This document shows, in pieces, positions 17,301-27,436 of a DNA stretch of 64,000 nt; position 1 is the stretch's first letter, and each line of letters begins with the position of its first letter. Made by a program: the position numbers and the translations under genes. The notes beneath the pieces are model-generated. The model saw nothing but the letters and a program-made list of their open reading frames with translations, was not told the DNA's origin and did not search any database. Source of the stretch: Bog-756 sp963699055 (GTDB lineage Bacteria > Actinomycetota > Acidimicrobiia > Acidimicrobiales > RAAP-2); contig CAVOTA010000002.1 of NCBI GenBank assembly GCA_963699055.1, positions 1,426,001-1,490,000 of the forward strand, written 5' to 3'.

Positions 17301-20300
17301 GCGCCGGCCGTGGCCGTCACCCCGCTCGGCACGTCGGGCTGGGTGGCGGGGACGACCGACGACGACGACGCCGAGGCCGGTCCGGTCCCGTCACTGCCGG
17401 TGGCCGTGACGGCGAACGTGTAGTTGTCGCCGTTGGTGAGGCCGGTCACGGTGATCGGGCTCGAGGAGCCCGAGGCCGTCTGGCCGCCGTTGCCGGCGTT
17501 GGTGGTGTCCGTCGCCGTCACCGTGTAGGCGCTGATGGCACCCGAGTTGGTGGTCGACGGGGCTGTGAAGGTCACCGAGGCGCTGTGGTTGCCGGGGGTG
17601 GCGGTCCCGATGGTCGGGGCCAGGGGCTCCGTCTCGACGGTCACCGCGTTGGAGGCGGCCGAGGCCGTCCCGGTCCCGTTGGCGTTCACGTCCTTGACCG
17701 TGAAGGTGTAGCTGGTGCCGTTGGTCAGTCCGGTCACGTTGCAGCTGGCCGTCTGACCCGAGGTGACGTGGGTGTTGTCGGTGCAGGTCTTGGAGCCCGA
17801 GGACGAGGTCGCCGTCTGGCTGGTCAGGGCCGACCCGCCGTTGTTCGGGACGGTCCAGGTCACGGTCACCTGTCCGGTCGAGGCGTTGGCGACCGCGGTC
17901 AGCGCCGCGTGGGCGCCGGTCGGGATCCCCGGGTACCCGGCGTCCTGGGACGTCGAGGCGGCCGAGGCCACCGAGGTGCCGTACTGGTTGGTGGCGGTCA
18001 CCGTGAAGGTGTAGGCGGTCTTGGCCGTCAGGCCCGACACGTTGCAGGCGGTGGCACCGGTGGTGGTGCAGGTGAAGCTGCCCGGGCTTGAGGTCACCGT
18101 GTACCCGGTGATCGGCGAGGTGCCGTCGGGGCTGGTGGCCGCCGTCCAGCTCACGTCCATCGTGGTCTGGCTCGAGGCGTCGGCACCCGCCACCACGCCG
18201 GTCGGCGGGTTGGGGGCGCCGGACTTCAGTGCGGCCGATGCGGTGGAGGCCACCGAGGTGCCGTACAGCGTGGTCGCCGTGGCGGTGAACGTGTAGCTGG
18301 TGCCGTTGGTCAGGCCGGTCACCGTGCACGAGGTGGTCGTGCCCGTGCAGGTGAAGCTGCCCGGGGTGGAGGTGACGGTGTACCCGGTGATGGGCGAACC
18401 GCCCTCGGTCGATGCCGTGGTGTCACCGGTGAAGCTGACCGTCTCCTGGCCGTTGCCGGTGGCGGCGGTCACCGCCGTCGGGGCGGCGGGCAGGGTGGCC
18501 GGCACGATGGCCGCCGAGGCCGCCGACGACGAGCCGGTGCCGTTGGCGTTGGTCCCCTTGACCGACACCGTGTAGCTGGTGCCGGTGGTGAGTCCGGTCA
18601 TGGTGCACGAGGCGGTCTGGCCGGCGGTGAGGTGGGTGGTGTCGGTGCAGGTCTTGGACCCCGACGACGACGTGGCCGTCTCGGTGGTCAGTGCCGACCC
18701 ACCGTTGTTCGGGACGGTCCAGGACACGTTGATCGAGGCGGTGGAGCTGTTGGCCCCGATCGGCGACACCTGGGCCACGGTCACACCGGTCGGGATGCCG
18801 GGGTAGCCGGCGTCCTGGGACGTCGAGGCGGCCGAGGCCGGCGACGTGCCGAACTGGTTGGTGGCGGTGACCGTGAAGGTGTAGGCGGTCTTGGCCGTCA
18901 GGCCGGACACGTTGCAGGTGGTGGCACCGGTGGTGGTGCAGGTGAAGCTGCCGGGGCTGGAGGTCACCGCGTAGCCGGTGATCGGCGAGGTGCCGTCGGG
19001 GCTGGTGGATGCGGCCCAGCTGACGTCCAGCGTGGTCTGGCTCGAGGCGTCGGCACCGGCGACCACCGAGGTCGGCGCACTGGGCCGGCCCGGGTTGACG
19101 GCGGCCGTGGCGACCGATGCCGCGCCGGGGCCGTTGGCGTTCACCGCGGTCACGGTGAAGGTGTAGCTGTCACCGTTGGTCAGGCCGGTCACCGTGATCG
19201 GGCTGGCGGTGGCGGTGGCGGTCTGGCCGCCGTTGGCCGGGTTGGTGGCGTCGGTGGCCGTCACCGTGTAGCCGGTGATGGCGGTTCCGCCCTCGGTGGC
19301 CGTGGTGGTGTCCCCGGTGAAGGACACGGTGGCCGAGTGGTTGCCGGTGGTGGCCGAGGGTGAGGTCGGGGCGCTGGGCACGGTCGTGGAGACGACGGCG
19401 TTGGACGGGGCCGAGGCCGAGCTGGTGCCGGACTGGTTGGTCGCCGTCACCGTGTAGGTGTACGAGGTGCCGATGGTGAGGCCGCTGACCTGGCAGGTGT
19501 CCGTCTCGCCGGCGCCGAAGGGCCCGGTGTACGTGCAGGTCTTCGACCCGGTCGACGAGGTCACCGTGTACTGGGTGATGGTGCCGCCCGGCGTGGCCGG
19601 CGGGTTCCAGCTCACCTGGGCGTTGCCGCCGGGTGAGACGTTGGTGGCCGACGCGTTGAGCGGCGGGGTCGGGACCGAGCCCGGCACCACCTGGGCGGAG
19701 GCGGCGGACTCCGGGCTGTTGCCGATGACGGTGGTGGCGTGCACCGTGAAGGTGTACTCGTCGCCGTTGGTGAGGCCGGTGACGACGATCGGGCTGGTGA
19801 GCGCGGTGGCCGTCTGGCCGCCGTTGCCCGGATTGGTCACGTCGGTGGCAGTGGCGGTGTAGCCGGTGATGGTCGAGCCGCCCTCGGTGGCCGTGGTGGT
19901 GTCGCCGGTGAAGGCCACCGTGACCTGGCCGGCCTGGCCGGTGCCGACCACGGCGGTCGGGGCCGCGGGGAGCGAGGTGGTCTTGACGCTGGCCGAGGCG
20001 GCCGAGGCGGCCGAGGTGCCGTCGGCATTGGTGGCGGTCACCGTGTACGTGTACGAGGTGCCGACGGTGGTGCCGGTGATGGTGCAGGTCGTGGCCGGCC
20101 CGGTGGCGGTGCAGGTGAACGAGCCGGAGCTGGCCTTGGCCGTGTACGTGGTGATGGGCAGGCCGCCGTTGGAGGCGGGCGCGAGCCAGCTCACGACGAC
20201 GCCGCCGGCGGTGTTGGGCGCCGCCGTCACGCCGGTCGGGGCGCCGGGCGTGGTGGACGGCACGACGGCGGACGAGGCGGACGATGCCGGTCCGGTGCCG

Positions 20301-22914
20301 AGGGCGTTGGTGGCCGTGGCCGTGAAGGTGTAGCTGTCACCGTTGGTCAGGCCGGTGACCGTGCACGAGTAGGGGACGTCGGGGACCGGCGTCGGGATGG
20401 TGTACGTGCAGGTCTGGCCGCCGTGGGCCGGGGTGGTGCTGTCGGCGGCGGTCACGGTGAGGCTGGTGACGGCCGAGCCGTTGGTGACGGTCGGCGGGGT
20501 GAAGGTAACCACCGACTGGGCGTTGGCACCCGAGGTGGCCGTCACGCCGGTCGGCGCGTTGGGTGGCCCCTCGGGCTCCACCGCCGACGACGAGGTCGAC
20601 GACTGGCTGGTCCCCGAGGCGTTGGTGGCGGTCACCGAGAAGGTGTACTGGTCACCGTCGGTGAGGCCGGACACGGTGATCGGGCTGGACGCGCCCGACG
20701 CCGACTCGCCGCCGTTGGCCGGGGTGGTGGCGTCGGTGGCGGTCACGGTGTAGCTGCTGACGGCCGACCCGTCGCCACTGGTGGCCGGGGGGCTGAAGGC
20801 CACCGAGGCCGAGCCGTTGCCGGCCGTGGCCGAGGCGCCGGTGGGAGCCGACGGGGCGCCCTCCGTCACGGTGACGCTTCCGGCGGCGCTGGTGCCGATC
20901 GCATTGGTGGCCGTCACGGCGAAGGTGTAGCTGTCGCCGTCGGTCAGGCCGGACAGCGAGCAGGAATCGGTCGGATCGGTGCTGGTGCAGGTCTGGCCAC
21001 CGTTGGCCGGCGTGGAGTCGTCGGTGGCGGTCACGCCGTAGCCGGTGACGGCCGAGCCCTCGCCGAAGCTGGGACTCCACGAGACGGTGGCGGCGCCGTC
21101 GGACGGCGTCCCGTCACCCGGGACCACCTGGATGCCGGTCGGGGCGTCCGGTGCCGAGGCCGGCGCATAGGTGAATTGGTCAGCCGACGACGTGGCCGAG
21201 GTGGCCCCGTTGGTGGTCACGGTGATGTCGACCGGACCGTCCGAACCGGACGCCGGGGACACCGCGGTGATCGAGGTGCTCGAGTTGACGGTGTACGACG
21301 CCGCCGGCGTCGACCCGAAGTCGACGGCGCTGGCGCCGGTGAAGCCGCTCCCGGAGATGGTGACCGTGCTGCCGCCGGTGTCGGTGCCGCCGGCGTAGCC
21401 GGCTGCCGTGGTGACGTTGGAGACACCGGGGACGATCTCGGTGAAGGGGTAGATGGTCGGCGCCAGGTACGGCGGCGTGGTCGAGGAGGAGCAGGTGTTC
21501 GAGAAGCTGTTCTCCGCATTGGGCGGGCAGCTGGTCGGGTAGCCGTCGAAGGCGGCCGTGTTGGAGCCGATGATCGGGATGTCGACCTGGGTGCTCAGGC
21601 GGAACTCGGTGGCGGCGGCGCCCACCTCGGTGCCCGGGGCGCCGGTGGCCTTGAACTGGGCCTGCACGTAGGGCAGCGTCACCATCGACCCGCCGGCGAT
21701 GTGGGTGCTGGCATTCAGTTCGAGTTCGAGGTACGGGTAGGTCGTCTTGTAGTTGCCGGACAGGGTGGCGTCACAGCCCGTGCGGGCAGCGGTGCAGTAT
21801 TCGACGGTGGCCTGCCCACGGGTGTTGGGGTCGCCGCCGACGGCCTCGGCCGAGCCGGGCACATAGCTCACGCCGTTCGGGAGCGGGATGATGGACACGA
21901 AGTTGTCGGCGTACTGGATGGTGGCGTTGCCGATGGAGGTCGTCTCCTCCACCGGGATCACCGAGGTGCCGGGGATGGTGTCGTAGGTGAAGGTCTGGCC
22001 CGGGGTCACGGTGGCCGGGGCGACGGTGGACGAGCAGATGGACTCGTAGATGTCCGACGAGGAGATCGATACGGTCACGTCCTCACCCATCAGCTCGCAG
22101 TGCTGGGCTTCGATGTAGGTGACGGTGGCGGAGGCGCAGTTGCCGTCGGACAGCCCGCTCGGGTCGGAGGTGAGGGTGACCCCGGGGACGCAGTAGGCGT
22201 AGGTGAGCGAGAAGTTGCCCGAGGCGGTGGGCTCGGGGGTCATGTAGATCTGGCCGGAGACGGGATCCACGATGGCCCAGCCGTCCGCAGCCGGGGGGGA
22301 CTGGTGATCGTCAGGGACGCGGTGTTGACCGAGCCGGTGCCGCTGGTCACGTTGGCGATGGCGTAGCTGACCGAGGGGGATCCGGTCGAGTACACCTCGG
22401 AGCCCGAGGCGATGGTCGCCGTCGAGCTGCAGGCCGGGTTGGTGTAGAGGAGGTTGGCCCCGGTCACCCCGGTGCCACCCGAGGCGAGGCTGGTGCCCGA
22501 CACGGTGAACGGGTTGCCCGTGTACGAGAAGACGTAGGACGGGGACTGGGTCCCGGTGGTGGTGTCGCTGCACGCGGCGTAGACGTCGACGTCACCGACC
22601 GGCGGGAAGTTGTAGGTGTCGCTGATCGACGCGAAGGCGAGCGTCGTGGCCGTGCTCGGGTTGGACACGGCCGACGTCAGGGTGGCGTCGGTCTGGTTCA
22701 CCGGCGTGGTGCCGGTGAACGCCTTCGGCAGCCCGGTGCCGAGGAGGGAGTAGTTGGCGTCGACGTTGATGATGGTCGGCGTCGAGGTGGCCGAGGCCGG
22801 CGCCGCGGTGGCCAGGGCCATGCCGGTGGTCACGACACCCAGGGTCACGATCGCTGCGAGCAGCAGCTTGACGTACGAGTAGAGACGAACGCGAATCGAA
22901 CCGATCCGGACCAT
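14357..22914 (-). CDS. Giant secreted fibronectin-III repeat protein, frame broken at a C7 tract
   Basis: ATG 22914 (GGGGGA upstream) opens a signal peptide (MVRIGSIRVRLYSYVKLLLA, hydrophobic run, cut near ASATST). The frame runs to a run of seven C's (minus strand, 22299-22293). Beyond that tract homology continues in another frame (AADGWAIVDPVSGQIYMTPE) down to the TGA at 14357. One extra C restores a single frame of about 2,852 residues. Domain order: signal; about 550 residues of Thr/Ser-rich beta sequence with several cysteines, including a segment shared with the other giant protein; one IPT domain; 22 FN3 domains of 88-105 residues; and two C-terminal Ig/cadherin-like segments. No anchor motif is seen. 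It is probably an adhesin or matrix protein. Confidence 0.8.
14893..21165 (-). repeat. Array of 22 FN3-coding repeats (about 264-310 bp each)
   Basis: Each unit encodes a VPDAPTGV..T.G..SATVSW opening, an ITGYTV strand and a YTFTVTATNADGTG strand. Units nearest the C-terminus are the most alike, and the segment at 15161-15480 recurs with only a few differences 537 bp further on (15698-16017). Units 7-8-9 and 10-11-12, counted from the N-terminus, also match as a three-domain block. Confidence 0.85.
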
Positions 22915-23009
22915 GACATTCCCCCAACCGTTGAGTGTTTCGCCGAGTCCCGGCCCACGTCCCCCGTCGGCCGGCACACCCGCCCGCCTTGTGAGACAGG
23001 TGCCAGTTG

Positions 23010-23038
23010 GTTGTAACGCAGGATGTGGCGAGGGTCAA
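23010..23038 (-). promoter_or_regulatory. Probable promoter of the giant FN3 gene
   Basis: On the minus strand TTGACC (23038-23033) and TACAAC (23015-23010) are 17 nt apart, in a locally AT-richer patch. The implied 5' leader is about 90 nt. This is one of the closest matches to a housekeeping promoter that I noticed in the window. Confidence 0.65.
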
Positions 23039-23259
23039 GACACAACATTGGCAAAATTTGAGGAACTTGCGGGTCGTGGCACGTTGTGTACAAAACCACG
23101 GCGGCCGGGCGCGCCGACCAGCGGTTCCACCCCGTTCCGGGCTGGCGGTGGGTCCGGTGAGGACGGCCACGCACTGCGGCCGACGGGCATGGGTGACCAC
23201 CCTGAGTGGGGAGGCTCCCGGTCGCGGGTGGGAACGGCCCGGTCCCCGACCGCTGCCGG

Positions 23260-23928
23260 CTAGGCCTGTCGTGCTCCGAGGAGATCCGTCAGCGCCCGGG
23301 TCAGGAGTCGACTGGCCTCGTCACGTTCGAGCCCACGCTGGCGACGGTAGTAGTCGAGCGACTCGAACTGGAAGAGCGCGTCGACGGCGATGCAGCTGGC
23401 GTCGCGCCGCTCGTCGGGGAGCGCATCGAATTCCACGGCGAACTGGCGGTTGACCTGCTCGGACAGGAGGTCGCGCACGGCGGCCAGCTCGGAGCGGACG
23501 ATGCGACTGGACAGGGCCATGAGATTGGCGGCGCGGGCCGTCGCCCCGAGCACCTCGTACCCGTCGAGGCGCACCCGCACGAACTCGTCGATCCTGTGGG
23601 CGGCCGTCCCCCTGCCGATGGCGTGGAGGCGGTAGAGCGGGAGCCCGACCTCGATCTGCCGATCGACCGCCGCACGCAGGAGCGCCCGGTTGTCCGGGAA
23701 GTACCGGTTGATCGACCGGTGCGACACCCCGGACCGGGCCGCCACCTCGGCCGGCGTCGGCTGGAGGTTCCCTTCGGTGAACAGCGCGATGGCCGCGTCG
23801 AGTGCCGAGGTGCGGTTCTTGTCGCGGCGCGCCTTGCGTCCGTCGACTTCGGGTCCGACCGCCGCGGGCGCCGACGCGGTGGCGTCGTCCACGACGACAC
23901 CGTCGCGTACCGCTCCGCTCTCGGTCAT
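23260..23928 (-). CDS. TetR-family transcriptional regulator
   Basis: The 222-residue protein has a disordered N-terminus of about 30 residues, then a TetR helix-turn-helix: ALDAAIALFTEGNLQPTPAE, VAARSGVSHRSINRYFPDN, RALLRAAVDR. The C-terminal ligand domain is helical and has no recognisable ligand signature. ATG 23928 has GGGAG seven bases upstream and is preferred to GTG 23934. It lies downstream of the Fur-family gene in the same direction, with its own promoter and a palindrome at 23998-24043. The target is unknown; autoregulation is plausible, and control of the neighbouring giant gene is only a possibility. Confidence 0.82.
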   Translation of the reverse strand: MTESGAVRDGVVVDDATASAPAAVGPEVDGRKARRDKNRTSALDAAIALFTEGNLQPTPAEVAARSGVSHRSINRYFPDNRALLRAAVDRQIEVGLPLYRLHAIGRGTAAHRIDEFVRVRLDGYEVLGATARAANLMALSSRIVRSELAAVRDLLSEQVNRQFAVEFDALPDERRDASCIAVDALFQFESLDYYRRQRGLERDEASRLLTRALTDLLGARQA

Positions 23929-23997
23929 GGTCACGCTCCCAGAGATCGCGCTCCGACCGCCGCATCAGGTGCTCCTGCGCCCGATGGGCGTCACCTT

Positions 23998-24043
23998 ATC
24001 CTTCGGGGCGGCGGCCCACCCGTCAATGGTCACGGCGCGTGAC
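23998..24043 (-). promoter_or_regulatory. Promoter and candidate operator of the TetR gene
   Basis: On the minus strand TTGACG (24026-24021) lies 17 nt before AAGGAT (24003-23998). Two bases upstream of the -35 is a perfect palindrome, GTCACG-GCG-CGTGAC (24029-24043), a fitting size for a TetR dimer. Confidence 0.5.
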
Positions 24044-24193
24044 GGGGACCGGTGGCCGCGCGCCTACCGGTGGTTGCCGCGGTGGGACGATGCGGTGTGT
24101 GCGCCGTCCCGATCGACGGTGCTCGTCGGGGCGCATTCGGACCGGGGCGGGGCGGCGGCGGACGTCGCCGACCTGCGCAGCGGGGTCCGGGAT

Positions 24194-24643
24194 TCACCGG
24201 CACCCAGCGCAACGGCCGAGGACGTCCAGCGCATGCGACACGGGGCTGAACGAGAACTGATCGGCGAGCTCGGCGACCATCCGGGCCATGGTCCGCTCGA
24301 ACGATGCCGACGGTGTGACGTCGAACACCCGACCGCAGGACGTGCACAGCAGATGGTGGTGGTGCTCGGTGAGCGCTTCGGCGAGCTCGATCCGGGCGAG
24401 ACCGTCGGTGGCGATGATGCGACGGATGATGCCCGCACCCTCGAGTACCTGGAGATGCCGGTAGACCGAGCTCTTCGGGACACTGCGCAGGCTCGTCATC
24501 AGCTCGGGGAGGCTCACCGGGTGCTCGCTGCCTGCCAGCAGGTCGACGATCCTCCGACGACCCTCCGTATAGCGAAGGTCGGCGCGCCGTAGCTGGAGCT
24601 CGACCAGCTCGTCGAGCGATCCGTCGGCCCTGCGAGTTCTCAC
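24194..24643 (-). CDS. Fur-family metalloregulator, probably Zur-like
   Basis: This 149-residue Fur/Zur/Mur-type repressor has a winged-helix N-terminus (RYTEGRRRIVDLLAG, SLPELMTSLRSVPKSSVYRH) and a metal-binding dimerisation domain. The latter has TEHHHHLLCTSCG and the C-terminal CAGC, giving two CxxC pairs (C100/C103 and C145/C148) for a structural zinc, plus H94-H97 and H137 for regulatory metal. The GTG start has AAGGAGG. It is divergent from an ABC importer of the ZnuA/TroA type with an operator in between, so it most likely represses that importer when zinc (or manganese) is plentiful. Confidence 0.85.
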   Translation of the reverse strand: MRTRRADGSLDELVELQLRRADLRYTEGRRRIVDLLAGSEHPVSLPELMTSLRSVPKSSVYRHLQVLEGAGIIRRIIATDGLARIELAEALTEHHHHLLCTSCGRVFDVTPSASFERTMARMVAELADQFSFSPVSHALDVLGRCAGCR

Positions 24644-24698
24644 GGTTCGCCTCCTTGCTCGTCTCCACGGGGGCGGGGACCGGCCGCCTCGGTCTCAG

Positions 24699-24728
24699 TT
24701 GTATTGAGATTGAGTCTCATTCTATCTT
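24699..24728 (+). promoter_or_regulatory. Metal-importer promoter with Fur-family operator
   Basis: TTGTAT (24699-24704) and TATCTT (24723-24728) form a -35/-10 pair with an 18-nt spacer. That spacer contains a 7-1-7 imperfect palindrome, TGAGATT-G-AGTCTCA (24705-24719, six of seven pairs). The -10 ends six bases before the ATG at 24735, and no Shine-Dalgarno is present, so the transcript appears leaderless. A repressor bound here would block RNA polymerase directly. Confidence 0.65.
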
Positions 24729-24734
24729 CTTCTC

Positions 24735-25700
24735 ATGACATCCACCCGTGCAATGCGAACCCCCTGGAGCCGCCGGTCGACCGGCCTGGTGACCACCGCG
24801 ATGCTCCTCGCCGCGTCGAGTCTCGGACTCGCCGCCTGCTCCACGTCGGGATCGACAGCGCCCGCGCGATCAGGGATCATCCAGGCGGTGGGGGCCGAGA
24901 ACGAGTACGCCAACGTGCTCCAGCAGATCGGGGGCAGGTACGTCTCGGTGTCGTCGATCCTCGACAACCCGAACACGGACCCCCACACCTTCGAGGCGAG
25001 CACGAGCGTCGCCCAGGAGGTCTCGGACGCCACCCTCATCGTCCAGAACGGGGTCGGGTACGACACGTTCATGGACCAGATCGAGGCGGCCTCCCCCAAC
25101 GCCGCCCGCAAGGTCATCGTGGCCCAGCACGTCCTCGGGCTCCCCGACGACACGCCCAATCCCCACCTCTGGTACGACCCGAAGACGATGCCCGCGGTCG
25201 CCGGTGCCATGGCGACGGACCTCGGGGAGCTGGATCCCGCCCACCGTGCCTACTTCCAGGCCCGCTTGTCGTCCTTCGACGCCTCGCTGGAGCCATGGTT
25301 GGCCTCGATCGCCTCGTTCAGGGCCGACCACAGCGGAACTCCCGTCGCCGTCACGGAGCCGGTGGCGGACTACCTGCTCCAGGCGATGGGAGCCGACATC
25401 GTGACGCCATTCGCCTTCCAGGCCGACATCATGAACGGAGTCGACCCCTCCCCGGAGTCGATCACCCAGGAAGAGGCCTTCTTCACCGACCATGCGGCCA
25501 AGGTGTTCTGCTACAACCAGCAGGTCGTGGACTCCCTCACCACGACGATCCGCGACACCGCCCGGACCGCAGGTGTACCCGTGGTCGGTGTCTACGAGAC
25601 CATGCCCACGCCGGGGTACAGCTACCAGTCGTGGATGGAGGCCGAAGTGGCCGCCATCCAGGCAGCCGTGGAGCACGGAACGTCGACGGAGCACCTGTGA
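24735..25700 (+). CDS. Zinc/manganese ABC transporter substrate-binding lipoprotein
   Basis: The 321-residue protein has a signal peptide with lipobox LAAC (Cys35) and the cluster A-I fold of ZnuA/TroA/MntC. Likely metal ligands are H84 (DPHTFEAS), H144 (NPHLWYDP) and E208 (VAVTEPVADYL); the fourth is not certain. There is no His-rich loop of the kind seen in many ZnuA proteins, and a Glu at the third site is also found in manganese binders, so the metal is not settled. It is first in a four-gene operon, and its TGA overlaps the GTG of the ATPase gene. Confidence 0.88.
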   Translation: MTSTRAMRTPWSRRSTGLVTTAMLLAASSLGLAACSTSGSTAPARSGIIQAVGAENEYANVLQQIGGRYVSVSSILDNPNTDPHTFEASTSVAQEVSDATLIVQNGVGYDTFMDQIEAASPNAARKVIVAQHVLGLPDDTPNPHLWYDPKTMPAVAGAMATDLGELDPAHRAYFQARLSSFDASLEPWLASIASFRADHSGTPVAVTEPVADYLLQAMGADIVTPFAFQADIMNGVDPSPESITQEEAFFTDHAAKVFCYNQQVVDSLTTTIRDTARTAGVPVVGVYETMPTPGYSYQSWMEAEVAAIQAAVEHGTSTEHL

Positions 25701-26512
25701 GCGTCCCTCCGGTCCTCCAGGTCGACGGGGTGTCGGTCTCCTTCGGCGGCCAGCGGGTGCTCGACGACGTCTCCTTCGAGATCCGGCCCGGCGAGTTCAC
25801 CGGGCTCATCGGGTCCAACGGGGTGGGCAAGACCACGCTGCTCCGGGTCATCCTCGGCACCCGGCGGGCCGACCGGGGCACGGTCCGCATCGGAGGGTCG
25901 GATGCGGGCCGGGCAGGGCGATCGCTGGGCTACGTGCCCCAGAAGGTCATCCTCGACCCCGACGTACCGATGCGGGCGCGGGACCTCGTCGCACTCGGTC
26001 TCGACGGCAACCGCTTCGGGTTCGGCCGGCGGACGAAGGAGGACCGCCGGGCCGTCGACCGGGCCCTCGCCGACGTCGGTGCCGAGCAGTTCGCCGACAG
26101 CCGGGTCGGGACGCTCTCGGGTGGCGAACAGCAGCGGGTCCTCATCGCCCACGCGCTCATCAGCCGGCCGACGCTGCTCCTGCTCGACGAACCGCTCGCC
26201 AACCTCGATCCACGCAGCGCACAGGAGGTGGTGGGGCTGCTGCACCGCCTGGCGGAGGAACACGACGTCGCCATCCTGCTGTCCGCCCATGAGATGAACG
26301 CCCTGCTCCCGGTGATGGACCGCATCGTCTACCTGACGGCTGGGCGGGCGGCCAGCGGAACGACGGACGAGGTCGTCCGGTCCGACGTGCTCAGCCGCCT
26401 CTACGGCCACCACGTCGACGTCCTGCGCCTGCACGGCCGGGTGCTCGTGGTGACCGAACCCGGACAGGACGACCGGGCGATCCCCGACCATCCGACCCTG
26501 ACCGTCTCCTGA
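25697..26512 (+). CDS. Metal ABC transporter ATP-binding protein
   Basis: This 271-residue ATPase energises the importer. It shows Walker A GSNGVGKTT, the Q-loop in YVPQK, signature LSGGEQQR, Walker B LLLLDEP and the switch His in LSAHEMN. The C-terminal 40 residues after GHHVDVLRLHGRVLVV are an extra tail common in ZnuC-like proteins. GTG 25697 overlaps the substrate-binding protein's TGA by GTGA. The two permease genes follow at once. Confidence 0.92.
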   Translation: MSVPPVLQVDGVSVSFGGQRVLDDVSFEIRPGEFTGLIGSNGVGKTTLLRVILGTRRADRGTVRIGGSDAGRAGRSLGYVPQKVILDPDVPMRARDLVALGLDGNRFGFGRRTKEDRRAVDRALADVGAEQFADSRVGTLSGGEQQRVLIAHALISRPTLLLLDEPLANLDPRSAQEVVGLLHRLAEEHDVAILLSAHEMNALLPVMDRIVYLTAGRAASGTTDEVVRSDVLSRLYGHHVDVLRLHGRVLVVTEPGQDDRAIPDHPTLTVS

Positions 26513-26518
26513 TCCGAC

Positions 26519-27436
26519 GTGCACTACGTCGTCGAGCCCGGGTTCTGGTCCAGCGTTCCCGTCCACACGGCCATGCTGGTCGGGTCGGTGACCGCCGTGG
26601 TGTCTGCCGTGGTCGGGGTGTTCACCGTGATCCGTAGCCAGTCGTTCGCCGGACACGCCCTGACCGATGTGGCCACCACCGGCGGGTCCGCCGCCTACTA
26701 CCTCGGGCTCGCCCCGCTCACCGGTTTCATCGGGGGTGGCCTGCTCGGCGCGGGCGCCATGGAGGTCGCCGGCGTCCAGCGGGTACGCAGTCGCGACCTG
26801 GCCACCGGGATCGTGCTCGGTGCCGCCACGGGCATCGCGGCGCTCTTCCTCTACCTGGACTCCACCACCTCGGCCACGACCGGGGCCACGCAGCAGATCC
26901 TCTTCGGCTCGATCTTCACCGTTGAGCCCTCGACGATTCCGGTCACGTCGGGGCTGGGTGCCGTGACCGTGGTGGGTCTGGCGGCGATCCGCCGCCCGCT
27001 CCTGCTCGGGTCGCTCTCGCCCGACCTGGCGACGGCCCGTGGGGTCCGCACCCGGTGGGTGGGTCTGGCATTCATGGTGTCCATGGCCGTGGCGGTCGGC
27101 CTGTCGTCGATCGCCATCGGCTCGATCCTGTCGACCGCCCTGCTCATCGGCCCGGCCGCCACCGCCCTCCGGCTCACCCGATCCCTGGCATCCTCCCTCG
27201 CGGCGGCCTGCGTGCTCGGCGTGTCGACCACCCTGCTCGGGATCCTGCTCGCCTACGACAGCAGCTACTGGGACCCGTCCAGCCAGGGTCTCCCGGTCAG
27301 CTTCTTCATCGTGGCGATCACGTTCACCGGGTACCTCTGCTCCGGGATCCCCGCCTTCCGGCGTTCGACGACACCCCGCCAGCGTGACACGGACCGGCCG
27401 ACCGGAACCGGAGCGGTGGCCGAGGTGACGCACTGA
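26519..27436 (+). CDS. Metal ABC transporter permease 1 (ABC-3 family)
   Basis: The 305-residue membrane protein has about eight hydrophobic segments and the ABC-3 family signatures RSQSFAGHALTDVATTGGSAA and SSIAIGSILSTALLIGPAATA. GTG 26519 follows the ATPase stop by six bases. It is homologous to the next gene, so the channel is probably a heterodimer. The C-terminal 30 residues are hydrophilic and presumably cytoplasmic. Confidence 0.88.
   Translation: MHYVVEPGFWSSVPVHTAMLVGSVTAVVSAVVGVFTVIRSQSFAGHALTDVATTGGSAAYYLGLAPLTGFIGGGLLGAGAMEVAGVQRVRSRDLATGIVLGAATGIAALFLYLDSTTSATTGATQQILFGSIFTVEPSTIPVTSGLGAVTVVGLAAIRRPLLLGSLSPDLATARGVRTRWVGLAFMVSMAVAVGLSSIAIGSILSTALLIGPAATALRLTRSLASSLAAACVLGVSTTLLGILLAYDSSYWDPSSQGLPVSFFIVAITFTGYLCSGIPAFRRSTTPRQRDTDRPTGTGAVAEVTH

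Noticed and set aside
14150..18091. Long plus-strand open frame (about 1,313 codons) and others opposite the FN3 array
   Set aside because: They are the complement of repeated FN3 codons with biased third positions; no signal, family or start region supports them.
23260..23928. The local TetR protein as regulator of the CTGAC-N5-GTCAG sites
   Set aside because: Its own promoter carries a different palindrome (GTCACG-GCG-CGTGAC), and it is 20 kb from the nearest site.
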